Below, one piece after another: positions 16,678 to 24,610 of a stretch of 63,798 nucleotides of DNA. The notes under the pieces were generated by a model. The model saw only the letters and a program-made list of their open reading frames with translations. It was not told where the DNA came from and searched no databases. The stretch comes from Bacillus sp. sid0103. GTDB lineage: Bacteria; Bacillota; Bacilli; Bacillales_B; DSM-18226. The DNA lies in NCBI RefSeq assembly GCF_019219025.1, contig NZ_JAHUWN010000034.1, positions 1 to 63,798 of the forward strand, written 5' to 3'. Made by a program: the position numbers and the translations under genes. Each line of letters begins with the position of its first letter. Position 1 is the first letter of the stretch.

Positions 16678-16796
16678 ACAAAAATTTATCTCTTTTCCAC
16701 CGATCTGTCAAGAAAAAATTTATTCATGGGAGGTCCAAATGGTAAAATAAAAAAATGGAACCTTGACACAGAAAGACCATGAGTATTAGTGTAAAA

Positions 16797-16811
16797 TTAA
16801 ACAAAGTTTAA
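16797..16811. promoter_or_regulatory. Candidate TetR operator before tetR
   Basis: TTAAACAAAGTTTAA, a 6-3-6 palindrome 55 bp upstream of the tetR ATG and downstream of TTGACA (16763-16768). Repetition on both sides of the divergent region supports an operator role. Confidence 0.65.
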
Positions 16812-16866
16812 ATTTACGTTTTTAACAAATAATTTTTCAAAACAAGTGTATTAGGGGAGTTATAAG

Positions 16867-17463
16867 ATGAACAAAAGCTCCGAAAAAGATAGGACTACAA
16901 AGGAAAAGATACTGAATTCAACACTTGAACTCATTACGACAGAAGGCCTTGAAAATGTAACCCTGCGCAAAATCGCAGCAGCAGCGGAAGTTAATCTTGC
17001 GCTAATAAATTATTATTTTGGGTCAAAGGATAAATTGATCAATGAAGCTTTGAAAGTGTTACTGGCTTCCTTTCGAGAAGCTTTTCTCATTTTAGATGAT
17101 CATTTAATTCCTCCAAAGGAAAGATTAAAAATCTTCATGGTTCAATATGCAAATTCAATTATAAAGTATCCTGAACTCGTCCGGGAAATTCTCGGGAAGG
17201 GCAATATTTCATTTGAGTCGCAATTTGAATACAAAGATTATATGCAAACAATGGGAATCACCAAAATTATTGCAACTTTACAAGAAATTACGGGAGAGAA
17301 AGATCAGGATGTTCTTGTCATGATGATGATGCAAATCCATGCTGCCATCTTTTTTCCGTCCCTGATGGCTTGCAAAAAAAACGTGCCCATAGATTGGAAC
17401 AAAATTTCCATTGGCGATCAAATTGATTATTTTTTTCAACATTATTTTTCTAAGTATTCCTAG
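16867..17463 (+). CDS. TetR/AcrR-family regulator
   Basis: A 198-aa protein. The N-terminal helix-turn-helix is typical: TKEKILNSTLELI, VTLRKIAAAAEVNLALINYYFGSKD (residues about 12-60). The C-terminal ligand domain is not diagnostic. It is divergently oriented to the DHA2 efflux gene with shared palindromes, so it most likely represses that pump and itself. GGGGAG precedes the ATG. The coding region stops just before the duplicated 122-bp segment (17493-17614). Confidence 0.92.
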   Translation: MNKSSEKDRTTKEKILNSTLELITTEGLENVTLRKIAAAAEVNLALINYYFGSKDKLINEALKVLLASFREAFLILDDHLIPPKERLKIFMVQYANSIIKYPELVREILGKGNISFESQFEYKDYMQTMGITKIIATLQEITGEKDQDVLVMMMMQIHAAIFFPSLMACKKNVPIDWNKISIGDQIDYFFQHYFSKYS

Positions 17464-17492
17464 GCAACAGGAATTGAACAGGGCTAACTTTA

Positions 17493-17614
17493 TATTCCTT
17501 TTGGGGGTTATTGCACTAACGGTACAGGTTTGTGGAAGAAGGGGAGGGGAAATCTCTTTACGCCGCATTTGGTCAATAGTGTGTGTAGGAAGAACAACTT
17601 ATTAAAAAAGGCAC
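17493..17614. repeat. Duplicated segment, copy 2
   Basis: Matches 12823-12943, including the final codons of the LysE gene, but no LysE body is present here. It marks the left end of a decayed copy of the 12.8-14.4 kb locus. Confidence 0.85.
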
Positions 17615-17637
17615 TTAAGGAACTTCCTGAACAATAT

Positions 17638-17664
17638 AAAAAGAAGAAGGGTTCCTTCTTCTTT
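17638..17664 (-). terminator. Terminator
   Basis: AAGAAGAAGG pairs with CCTTCTTCTTT across a 2-4 nt loop; on the minus strand it is followed by TTTTTA. It serves the 138-aa gene upstream. Confidence 0.75.
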
Positions 17665-17686
17665 CATAAAAAATACTGCGGTTACC

Positions 17687-18103
17687 TTAAGCGAAACACA
17701 TAAAGTTTCTTATTTGCGAATATCTGTAACTCACTTTATGGCGTCGTCCTAATCTCCAGGTATATCCGGATACTCCATTTTTTCTAATCTCCGTTGGATA
17801 AAACCAAAAATCTCTTCCAAAAGGACCTGGCATTCTTAGCCCGATTAATCCCCATTTACCTAAACATTGACACATCCAGGATCTCATTTGACCAGTTTGT
17901 GCAGTTCCAGAAAACGTTGCTGGTACTGTTGGCATTTGTACAGGTGGTGGTGTGGCTGGAGCATCCTCAGCATCGTCAGGTCGATACACTTCTTCATCAA
18001 CATCTCTTGTTTCATCAATTGATTTATAACCAGAATTTTGTAAATGATTATAAGGTTGCAGATTGTAATTGATATATGGAAAGTACGGTGGCTGATTATT
18101 CAT
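17687..18103 (-). CDS. Hypothetical Pro/Tyr-rich protein, 138 aa
   Basis: The N-terminus is low-complexity (NNQPPYFPYINYNLQPYNH), the middle is acidic then Pro-rich (DDAEDAPATPPPVQMP), and the C-terminal 60 residues look folded (WMCQCLGKWGLIGLRMPG, then FWFYPTEI). No family is recognised; the composition would fit a spore-associated protein. The ribosome site AAGGAGGGG lies 7 nt from the ATG, which supports expression. It occupies the place that cotD holds in the intact locus at 13 kb, but is unrelated in sequence. Confidence 0.6.
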   Translation of the reverse strand: MNNQPPYFPYINYNLQPYNHLQNSGYKSIDETRDVDEEVYRPDDAEDAPATPPPVQMPTVPATFSGTAQTGQMRSWMCQCLGKWGLIGLRMPGPFGRDFWFYPTEIRKNGVSGYTWRLGRRHKVSYRYSQIRNFMCFA

Positions 18104-18188
18104 TAAAAAGACCCCTCCTTATTTACTAAAATAAGCATCTAAGGTATGTGTATGTTGCACCGTCAGTATGTGAAGCTTATTCACGGCC

Positions 18189-18234
18189 CAAAAATAAAGA
18201 GTGGAAAAGTACTTATTCCACTCTTTATTTTTTT
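18189..18234 (-). terminator. Bidirectional terminator behind a gene relic
   Basis: AATAAAGAGTGGAA pairs with TTCCACTCTTTATT and has A- and T-runs on both sides. Confidence 0.75.
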
Positions 18235-18335
18235 ATCGGGCGTTCAAGTGTTAAGATTTCATTTTCAAGAGAAGAAAATGGCCGTTCAACTACATGTTTA
18301 ACATCTAAGACTGCAGCGTTATAAAAGTGAGGAGA
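18225..18335 (-). pseudogene. C-terminal gene relic
   Basis: The minus-strand frame reads HFYNAAVLDVKHVVERPF and ends LTLERPIKK-stop, directly before a good terminator. There is no ribosome site or credible start; its 5' end abuts the terminator of the chimeric AHSA1 pseudogene. Probably the tail of a lost gene. Confidence 0.4.
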
Positions 18336-18350
18336 ACTCTCAGCCAAAAG

Positions 18351-18372
18351 AAAAAACACCGATAATCGGTGC
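18351..18372 (-). terminator. Relic terminator copied from the AHSA1 operon
   Basis: Minus strand CACCGATTATCGGTG-type palindrome plus T-run, matching 13344-13366. Confidence 0.7.
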
Positions 18373-18407
18373 TAATTCTTTAAGGCACAAGGCAGCTAAT
18401 GTCCAGT

Positions 18408-18602
18408 TCATACCGCTATAGCCAAGTAATCGTCTAGCTGATCAAAGGTTCCGCCAAAACCTTGCTTCATGGATTCATACTCTTCCACAAATCTCTTACG
18501 TTCTTCCTCTTCGCCCCCGCCATGGAAATAAACGATTCGTTCGGGGCTTACTACCTCGATGTATTCGATCTTATTATCATAATCGACACCATCGGGACTC
18601 AT
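18408..18602 (-). pseudogene. Chimeric AHSA1 pseudogene
   Basis: The first half (SPDGVDYDNKIEYIEVVSPE, then HGGGE) matches the middle of AHSA1 paralogue 2 (13967-14446). The second half (EEERKRFVEEYESMKQGFGG) matches the C-terminus of paralogue 1 (13405-13935). The N-terminal ligand-pocket region is missing and there is no ribosome site. It probably arose by deletion between two adjacent paralogues in a duplicated copy of the operon. Confidence 0.85.
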
Positions 18603-18709
18603 TTCAGGATGATGAAGTTTCCGCTAATACCCTATTACACTTGTCCATTACGAAATTTATGTCAATACATATAATGTCGTATGGTTCATAAGGAAATGGG
18701 GGTGAAAAA

Positions 18710-18973
18710 ATGTCAATTGAACATTTTCATGGAATGTGTCACAGACATATGGGTAGAGCTGTTGAAATCAGAACCCATGACGGGAGAATTCATAGGGGAA
18801 TCATTCATCGAGTTTCCAACGACAGAGTTTTCCTTCAACCACTGGGGCGTCGCAGGAACCTAGGCGGTTTTGGTTATGGAGGCTGGGGCTGGGGCTGGGG
18901 TTGGGGCTTTGGCGCTGGAATTGCGTTTGGTGCTATTGCTTCATTAGCTGTACTATCTCTATTCTTTTGGTAG
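18710..18973 (+). CDS. Small LSm/SH3-like protein with Gly/Trp tail
   Basis: An 87-aa protein. Residues about 15-48 (GRAVEIRTHDGRIHRGIIHR, then VFLQPL) have the alternating pattern of a small Sm-like beta barrel. A GGWGWGWGWGFGAG stretch and one hydrophobic helix follow. A shorter relative is at 25127-25321 (RGQPIEVRDRFGRVHRGIM). Such proteins are common in spore formers and may be spore-surface associated; that is inference. The ribosome site GGGGGTG is 6 nt from the ATG. Confidence 0.65.
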   Translation: MSIEHFHGMCHRHMGRAVEIRTHDGRIHRGIIHRVSNDRVFLQPLGRRRNLGGFGYGGWGWGWGWGFGAGIAFGAIASLAVLSLFFW

Positions 18974-19118
18974 TTCATAAAAATATGTTGTAAGATTTAA
19001 AAAGAGTTAAAGCATAAAAGCGCAAGAAACTCGATCGGCTAGGCGTTGGAGCTAGATTCCGATTAACTACATTCAATGTGATCAACAAAGAATCATTTGA
19101 TTGTTACTTCCGTAATAA

Positions 19119-19155
19119 AAAATGGACGAGAATTTTTTTTTCGTCTGTTTTTTTC
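19119..19155 (-). terminator. Terminator of yjaZ
   Basis: GGACGA pairs with TCGTCt across an A/T-rich loop with T-runs on the minus strand. Confidence 0.55.
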
Positions 19156-19170
19156 CGTTTTATCATTCTT

Positions 19171-19947
19171 TCACTTTATTTGAGCAATATGATCTGTTTT
19201 GATAGTTAGTAGATCCTTACTTGTTTTGTTAGTTGCTTCAATATAATTCATAACCAGGTAATGCCCAACACAGTAGCCCAACATTTTCGGATAGAAACGT
19301 GAACCATACAATATGTTTTGATGTTTAAGGTCATTTTTGGGAACATCTTTATTTGGGAGCACTAAGTTTTTCCACATTTTCTTTAGCTCTTCATTGGAAT
19401 AATATGATGTCCAAGTGGCTAAGAATTCTTCACTCAATCTTTCACGCACTGCATTTTCAGCTAATCCTTCTAAAATGATTGTGTCCAGCAATACGTAATC
19501 CTCTTCGTTTTTTTGAAACTTGGATAACCGACAAACATGGTTATACTCATGTGTAAACAATGCCCTTATTTCCTTTTCCATGTTATCCTCTGAAATAAAT
19601 AAAAGTAGTTTATCCTTGAAGGCCAAACCTGATTTTCCGTTAAAGTCCTGTTGTAATTTTCGGTTGTTCTTATCTGATGGAAAAATAAAGATAGGGATAT
19701 TTGGTCCTTCCCACACATTTTGAAGTCGTAGACTTTCCTCTTGTACAATTTCCCATACTTTATTTTTTTGTAATTTTTCCACTACCTCGGTTCCGTTCCC
19801 AAAAGGATGATACATTCCATGTAGAGTTAAGTAATCATAGATTTCGGAAGCGAAAGCACCCTCAAAGTGACCTGTTAACTTTTCACAGATTTCAATTGGT
19901 TTATGATATGAATCGTGTAACCACTTATCTGTTCTAATCACGCCCAT
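19171..19947 (-). CDS. yjaZ: YjaZ-like DUF2268 putative zinc metalloprotease
   Basis: A 258-aa protein. The zinc-binding motif HEYNH (HExxH) stands near residue 130 (FTHEYNHVCRL), and a downstream Glu in ILEGLAENAVRE (about residue 160) is the likely third ligand. This is the arrangement of the DUF2268 family, represented in Bacillus subtilis by YjaZ (about 261 aa, also starting MGVIRTDKWL). No signal peptide, so cytoplasmic. The physiological substrate is unknown. TTAGGAG precedes the ATG. Monocistronic. Confidence 0.88.
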   Translation of the reverse strand: MGVIRTDKWLHDSYHKPIEICEKLTGHFEGAFASEIYDYLTLHGMYHPFGNGTEVVEKLQKNKVWEIVQEESLRLQNVWEGPNIPIFIFPSDKNNRKLQQDFNGKSGLAFKDKLLLFISEDNMEKEIRALFTHEYNHVCRLSKFQKNEEDYVLLDTIILEGLAENAVRERLSEEFLATWTSYYSNEELKKMWKNLVLPNKDVPKNDLKHQNILYGSRFYPKMLGYCVGHYLVMNYIEATNKTSKDLLTIKTDHIAQIK

Positions 19948-20122
19948 ATCAGCACTCCTAACTACACATTTCGTTTAAAATACATTATGCACGTATCATC
20001 TAATCGTTCCGAAACCTTTTTCCTTACCTTCCTGACATCTTTAAAAGGTCATTAGTGTTAATAAGAGTATCGTGAACAAATTTATCCCATTATCATAAAA
20101 TAATGTACAATTTCTAACAAGG

Positions 20123-20848
20123 ATGGGATGGAATTTGAATTACACTTATCTTGATTGTTTAGCCATATTTGGAGTTGGAGGTGCCCATCCTGGAGGTCTT
20201 CAACTAACAAAAGAGCTCTTATCAAGGGAAAAAATAGATGAAACAAAGTCGATTCTTGATGCGGGGTGTGGAACAGGGCAAACCTCTGCATATATTGCAG
20301 AACAGTACCAATGTAATGTTACTTCCTTAGATTGTAATAAAATCATGTTGGAAAAGGCTAGACAAAGATTTTCATCCTTACATTTGCCTATTGATGTTAA
20401 GCAAGGGAGCACTGAAAATCTTCCTTTCGATGAGGGTTTATTTGATATTATTCTCTCAGAATCAGTCATAGCCTTTACAGATGTCTCCTTAACAATTCCT
20501 GAATTTAAAAGAGTATTAAAGCCAAATGGGGTCTTGCTTGCAATTGAAATGGTACTTGAAAAATCACTTTCTGAAGAAGAACTGAAACCTATCGTTAATT
20601 TTTATGGAGTTTCTCAATTACTAACTGAAAATGAATGGGTTAACTTTTTCAAAAGAGCCAGTTTTAAACAAGTTAGTGTAGAGAAGTGTAAACTTGAGTT
20701 TGATGAAAATGATGTGCGAAATGTTACTGATTTTTCACTTTCGGAGAATATTGATGATGAATTCTTTGAAATTCTTGAAAAACACTTGCACTTCACAACA
20801 GTTTATAAGGGTATACTAGGTTTTCGAGTGTTCAGATGTTGTATTTGA
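20123..20848 (+). CDS. Class I SAM-dependent methyltransferase
   Basis: A protein of about 241 aa. The SAM-binding motif I is ILDAGCGTGQTS (residues about 42-53), and motif II-like sequence follows (LPFDEGLFDIILSESVIAF). The N-terminal GVGGAHPGG is characteristic of a Bacillus subgroup. The substrate is unknown. The start is uncertain: the ATG at 20123 lies inside AAGGATGGGATGG, and the TTG at 20135 (reading NYTYLD next) would use that stretch as ribosome site and fits homologue lengths better. A hairpin terminator follows at 20892. Confidence 0.88.
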   Translation: MGWNLNYTYLDCLAIFGVGGAHPGGLQLTKELLSREKIDETKSILDAGCGTGQTSAYIAEQYQCNVTSLDCNKIMLEKARQRFSSLHLPIDVKQGSTENLPFDEGLFDIILSESVIAFTDVSLTIPEFKRVLKPNGVLLAIEMVLEKSLSEEELKPIVNFYGVSQLLTENEWVNFFKRASFKQVSVEKCKLEFDENDVRNVTDFSLSENIDDEFFEILEKHLHFTTVYKGILGFRVFRCCI

Positions 20849-20891
20849 ACTGTTCAAGTCATACATTTTTATTGAAATAGTATGAAATACA

Positions 20892-20929
20892 AAACCCGTA
20901 AATGGAATATCCGTTTACGGGTTAGTTTT
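20892..20929 (+). terminator. Intrinsic terminator
   Basis: AACCCGTAAA pairs with TTTACGGGTT, followed by AGTTTTT. Confidence 0.8.
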
Positions 20930-21033
20930 TGATTAAAGATCCAATTCATTTCTTCCACGCCCATTAAAAAATTTGTACATCATTCTTAATTTTTAGATGG
21001 CAACATACTTATAGATTAAAAAGACAGGACAAG

Positions 21034-21603
21034 GTGATCGTTATTTTTCAGAAATTAATGGCTACATTTATAGGCAGCTTGCTATTAGGTATTGGGGTAA
21101 ATGGGTTTCTGGTGCCTAATCATTTAATTGACGGTGGAATCCTTGGAATTGCATTAATCCTTCATTACTTCTTTGATTTTCAGACGGGGATTTCAATGGT
21201 GGTTTTGAGCCTCCCCATTTGTATATACGCATCAATGAATAAAAGAGGGTACTTTTTTAGTAGTTTACAAGGGCTGTTGGTCTCCTCTTTGTTCATTGAT
21301 CTTCTTGCTCCCCTTCGTACTCAAATTTCCGTTTCCCACCTTTCAAGTGCATTATTAGGAGGAGTAATCATTGGATCGGGTGTGGGTTTAATGCTTCGAT
21401 ATCAGACGAGCACAGGAGGGACGGACTTACTCGCTAAAATCATTTCTGGAATTTTTTCCGTAAATATAGGCATTGTCATTATCGTCATTGATGGACTCAT
21501 TGTATTGGCAGGTTTTACTGTACTAGCAGTAGACTCATTTCTTTATTCATGCCTGGCTATAACCACAGTAGGTCTAACAACTTCCTTAATTGAAGGGGAA
21601 TAA
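21034..21603 (+). CDS. YitT-family membrane protein, short form
   Basis: A 189-aa protein with about five to six membrane helices: GVNGFLVPNHLIDGGILGIA and RYQTSTGGTDLLAKI are signatures of the YitT (DUF161) family. Standard members are about 280 aa and carry a cytoplasmic DUF2179 domain; it is absent here, so this is a natural short paralogue rather than a truncation, since the reading frame ends cleanly. Function unknown. Start GTG with AGGAC upstream. Confidence 0.82.
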   Translation: MIVIFQKLMATFIGSLLLGIGVNGFLVPNHLIDGGILGIALILHYFFDFQTGISMVVLSLPICIYASMNKRGYFFSSLQGLLVSSLFIDLLAPLRTQISVSHLSSALLGGVIIGSGVGLMLRYQTSTGGTDLLAKIISGIFSVNIGIVIIVIDGLIVLAGFTVLAVDSFLYSCLAITTVGLTTSLIEGE

Positions 21604-21801
21604 TCTTATGTTTCATGGTTGATTTTATTCAAAAAATTTTTCATTTATCTAAATGGTGTCTTTCTTACTGACGTCAAGTTGTTATGTACATATGGGTGAA
21701 TGCCTAATCCTTGGACAATCGCGGAACATAGGATAAATTTGTGGTCATTAAAATCAGGAGAATAAAAAAGCAAATTACCGATGTGAGGGGAATGTGTCGA
21801 T

Positions 21802-22821
21802 ATGGAAGAACAAAAACAATACCGTGATGATTTGTTGGAATGGTGTAATAACCTGTATTCTTATTGGAACAGTAAGAAATCAAAGGTTTCCGAACTTCTT
21901 GATGTGGAATGTGTAAAGGAATGGGAAGGGTCTTGCCGTCAATTAAAAGAGAAATTACAGACAGATTTAAATGTGGACTACGATGACTATCTGACAGCTA
22001 AAAGCCTCTATGAACAGTGCGAACAGCTATTCGTAGAAACGAATACTTATCAGGAAGAGCTTGGAGTCGATAATGATAAACGATTGGTATGGGAAAAGCA
22101 AACACAATGCCATGAAGAGTTATTGGAAATTTTAAACGAATGGGAAGGATCTTGCCGTCAATTAAAAGAGAAATTACAGACAGATTTAAATGTGGACTAC
22201 GATGACTATCTAACAGCTAAAAGCCTCTATGAACAGTGGGAACGGCTATTCGTAGAACCGAATGCTTATCAAGAAGAGCTTGAAGCCGATTCTGATCATC
22301 GTTTGGAGTTGGGAGAACAAACACTATTCAATGAAGAATTATTGGAAAGGGATGCTTATCAAGAAGAGCTTGAAGTCGATTCTGATCATCGTATGGAATG
22401 GGAAAAGCAAACACAATTCCGTGAAGGATTATTGGAAAGGTATGCTTATCAAGAAGAACTTGAGGTCGAATCTGATCATCGTTTGGAAGGGGTAGAGCAA
22501 ACCCAATTCCATGAAGAATTATTGGAAGGGGATGCTTATCACGAAGAGCTTGAAGTGGAAAGAGTGGAACAACCCCAATACCGTGATGAGCTGTTGAAAT
22601 GGTGTAATAGCATTTATTCTAATTGGGAAAGTATGAAACCAACGTTTTCAAAACTCTTTGATCTAAAAAGTTTAGAGGAATGGGAGGGGTCATACCGCTA
22701 TTTAAAAGAGAAATTACAGGCAGATGTAAAAGCGGACCTCGATGATTATCAGACAGCTCAAAGCCTCTATGAACAGTTGGAACTGTTAATCAAAGAATCG
22801 TATGCTTATCAAGGAATTTAA
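21802..22821 (+). CDS. Repeat-built acidic coiled-coil-like protein, 339 aa
   Basis: No family recognised. It has two kinds of internal repeat. A unit of about 70 aa (WEGSCRQLKEKLQTDLNVDY, then LTAKSLYEQ) occurs near residues 48-85, 114-150 and, diverged, 290-330. A unit of about 28 aa (AYQEELEVDSDHR then QTQFxEELLE) occurs about four times between residues 155 and 265. The sequence is strongly acidic, helical, rich in Glu, Tyr and Trp, without signal peptide. GTGAGGGGAATG precedes the ATG. The nearly identical first two long units at DNA level point to recent internal duplication. Confidence 0.75.
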   Translation: MEEQKQYRDDLLEWCNNLYSYWNSKKSKVSELLDVECVKEWEGSCRQLKEKLQTDLNVDYDDYLTAKSLYEQCEQLFVETNTYQEELGVDNDKRLVWEKQTQCHEELLEILNEWEGSCRQLKEKLQTDLNVDYDDYLTAKSLYEQWERLFVEPNAYQEELEADSDHRLELGEQTLFNEELLERDAYQEELEVDSDHRMEWEKQTQFREGLLERYAYQEELEVESDHRLEGVEQTQFHEELLEGDAYHEELEVERVEQPQYRDELLKWCNSIYSNWESMKPTFSKLFDLKSLEEWEGSYRYLKEKLQADVKADLDDYQTAQSLYEQLELLIKESYAYQGI

Positions 22822-22872
22822 TCTGCTGTAGCTTTATATTTCGATCACCGTACAAGGTAAAGTCGATATGAC

Positions 22873-22905
22873 AAAGGGGCAGATTGCACTCAACCTGCCC
22901 TTTGT
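22873..22905 (-). terminator. Terminator
   Basis: Minus strand: CAAAGGGCAG pairs with CTGCCCCTTTG. It serves the YjcZ-like reading at 22915-23007. Confidence 0.6.
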
Positions 22906-22914
22906 TCATACAAT

Positions 22915-23007
22915 TTAGAAGCCGCCAATAAAAGATGCTCCGACAATGATCAGTAAAACGAGCAATACCACGACTAACGCAGAACGTGTCTTGAACCATC
23001 CACGTAT
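22915..23007 (-). pseudogene. YjcZ-type micro-gene lacking a normal start
   Basis: Thirty codons read RGWFKTRSALVVVLLVLLII, then VGASFIGGF, clearly homologous to the intact 30-31-aa genes at 24464 and 25455. At the homologous start position the codon is ATA, and no in-frame ATG, GTG or TTG lies between it and the upstream stop. AAGGTG is present but close. Either start-codon loss or a non-standard start; a terminator is retained. Confidence 0.6.
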
Positions 23008-23072
23008 AACACCTTCAACAAGGCTTATTAAAAAAGACTTTACTCAAAGAACAAAATCAACTGAATGGTTGA

Positions 23073-23207
23073 TTAGCATACTACTGAAAGTACGATAATC
23101 AACAGAATGAACAATACAACGATTAATACAAAGCTACTGCCGCCATAGCCACCGCCGGATCCATAACCGCTGTCGTAGCCACCGCCGTATCCACATAATC
23201 CCCACAT
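23073..23207 (-). CDS. YjcZ-family sporulation micro-protein, Gly-rich (44 aa)
   Basis: Reads MWGLCGYGGGYDSGYGSGGG followed by SSFVLIVVLFILLIIVLSVV and a terminal Cys. A Gly/Tyr-rich head and a single C-terminal membrane helix (VLIVVLFILLIIV) define the YjcZ/YjcZ-like family of spore-former micro-proteins. TAGGTGGTG is the ribosome site 7 nt upstream. First of four similar Gly-rich genes in the cassette cluster. Confidence 0.8.
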   Translation of the reverse strand: MWGLCGYGGGYDSGYGSGGGYGGSSFVLIVVLFILLIIVLSVVC

Positions 23208-23595
23208 ATTTTTCACCACCTATTGGATTATTTATAGGAAAAACACTCCTACTATGTATATATATTTTCTTAAGACAAGGATTGATTGGACAAACAACAT
23301 CGTGTTAGGACAAAATTAGCGGTTTGCCTAAACAATTTCTAAAAATGAAAAGAAGCGACTGCAATACATGCAAACGCCTCTTCGGAGGTATTTATATATG
23401 CTGGATGTTGCTGGCGGTGGTAGTAATAATATATGCACTCAGAATAAAGATGAATGGGACAAGTGCTGATTATAAGTAAATTAAGCAGGAAATGTAAAAA
23501 TAGTAACCCTTCTTGAAAATGCCCACATTTGATATTTTATTAAAAACAAAACCCGTAATGAAATCTCCTTTTACGGGTAGTTTGTAATTAAAACT

Positions 23596-23812
23596 TTATC
23601 TAGTAGACCAATTTGCTTCCGCTTTTTGCCTACGATCAGGAAGAACCTGCCATAAAAGCTTAGCAACGGAGTTTGAAAATTGATACCTTTTTCCTTGTTG
23701 AACAACAGAGTGTTTTCCGTTACACATTACGTCTTTCTTACCTAAGCTTACGGCAAATGCGCACTGGCCATTGAACTCTGCCTTAGATGACCCATAATAA
23801 AAAGAAGAACCC
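23596..23812 (-). pseudogene. 5'-truncated YHS-domain gene
   Basis: The minus strand reads EFNGQCAFAVSLGKKDVMCN, then YQFSNSVAKLLW, and ends KAEANWSTR-stop. GxCAFAVSxGKK and KA(E/D)ANW match the C-terminal half of stand-alone YHS-domain proteins. Its 5' end runs straight into the terminator at 23804-23833, without start or ribosome site. A gene fragment left inside the micro-gene cluster. Confidence 0.6.
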
Positions 23813-23833
23813 TTTATAGGCTCTTCCTTCCTT
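23804..23833 (-). terminator. Terminator (same type as 25063)
   Basis: Minus strand: GGAAGAGCC pairs with GGGTTCTTC, followed by TTTTTA. Homologous to the terminator of the LSm-like gene at 25127, suggesting that such a gene was deleted here. Confidence 0.6.
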
Positions 23834-23927
23834 CAAAAAAGTGACATTTCACCTTTTTGACTAGCAGCTTCCTATAATGGAAGCTCCCATATTAAAAATT
23901 ACTCTTTAAAACTCAAAGGGGACAAAA

Positions 23928-24059
23928 TTAAGTTACAGCAAGAACGATAATTAATAGAATGAACAATACTACGATTAATACAAAAGTGCTGCCACCGCCG
24001 TAACCACCGCCGTAACCACCGCCGTAGCCACCGCCGTAACCACCACAACCATAGCCCAT
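23928..24059 (-). CDS. YjcZ-family micro-protein, Gly-rich (43 aa)
   Basis: Reads MGYGCGGYGGGYGGG and continues as GGGY repeats, then STFVLIVVLFILLIIVLAVT. Same family as 23073-23207. Ribosome site TAGGTGGTG. Its coding DNA is almost identical to those at 24611 and 25599, with different numbers of GGY repeats, so the copies are recent. Confidence 0.82.
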   Translation of the reverse strand: MGYGCGGYGGGYGGGYGGGYGGGSTFVLIVVLFILLIIVLAVT

Positions 24060-24145
24060 ATCTTTTCACCACCTATTGTGTATTTAAGGATGTTATTTAC
24101 TACCCTCAACATTAGTATATTTTCTAGAAAAGAACGTGATTGGAC

Positions 24146-24193
24146 ATGTTCCCGTTATTTGAAGAAATCCGCAATCGTCCCATATTTTCCTAA
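24146..24193 (+). other. Diverged micro-ORF copy (MFPLFEEI type)
   Basis: MFPLFEEIRNRPIFS-stop, a shortened version of the 18-codon frames at 24820 and 25807; here an indel changes the C-terminus and the ribosome site is weak (AACGTGAT). Confidence 0.3.
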
Positions 24194-24395
24194 ACTGATG
24201 AAAAATAAGAAGAAGCGAATGCATAATACATTCGCATCTTCCGGAGGTGTATGTCTGTCTATGCTTGGCGGCTACAGAGAGATTCCTGTCTCTCACTTAT
24301 AAGATATGGCTAAAGGAATAAAGAGGACTGGACAAGCGTTTAGAAAGGATTAAATTTTTTTTTGGAAGGTGTGCTCAGAATATGAGTTAATGCAT

Positions 24396-24426
24396 GGAAA
24401 AAGGACAGATTTATACAACCTGTCCT
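24396..24426 (-). terminator. Terminator
   Basis: Minus strand: AGGACAG pairs with CTGTCCT, followed by TTTTTCC. It follows the gene at 24464-24559. Confidence 0.7.
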
Positions 24427-24463
24427 ACTCTCCTTCAAAAAAGTGACATGTCACTATTCTGAT

Positions 24464-24559
24464 TTAGTAGCCGCTCATAAAGGAAGTTCCTACAATGATA
24501 AGCAATATGAAAAGTACAACGGTTAACGCTGTTGAACTTCTATGGTGTCCATCACTCAT
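24464..24559 (-). CDS. YjcZ-type micro-protein, short form (31 aa)
   Basis: Reads MSDGHHRSSTALTVVLFILL, then IIVGTSFMSGY. A short polar head and a single membrane helix with the family core VVLFILLIIVG. GGGGTGAG is 5 nt from the ATG. It is paired with the Gly-rich gene at 24611-24733 (52 bp upstream). Deposited in spores in related species; inferred here. Confidence 0.8.
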   Translation of the reverse strand: MSDGHHRSSTALTVVLFILLIIVGTSFMSGY

Positions 24560-24610
24560 GTATCTCACCCCATATTGAAAGTTACTCTTTAAAACTTAAA
24601 GGAAACAAAA

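Noticed and set aside
19015..19065. AAAAGCGCAAGAAACTCGATCG region with a GCG-rich word
   Set aside because: It resembles a GC-rich intergenic word common in Bacillus, but a single diverged copy here cannot be classified.
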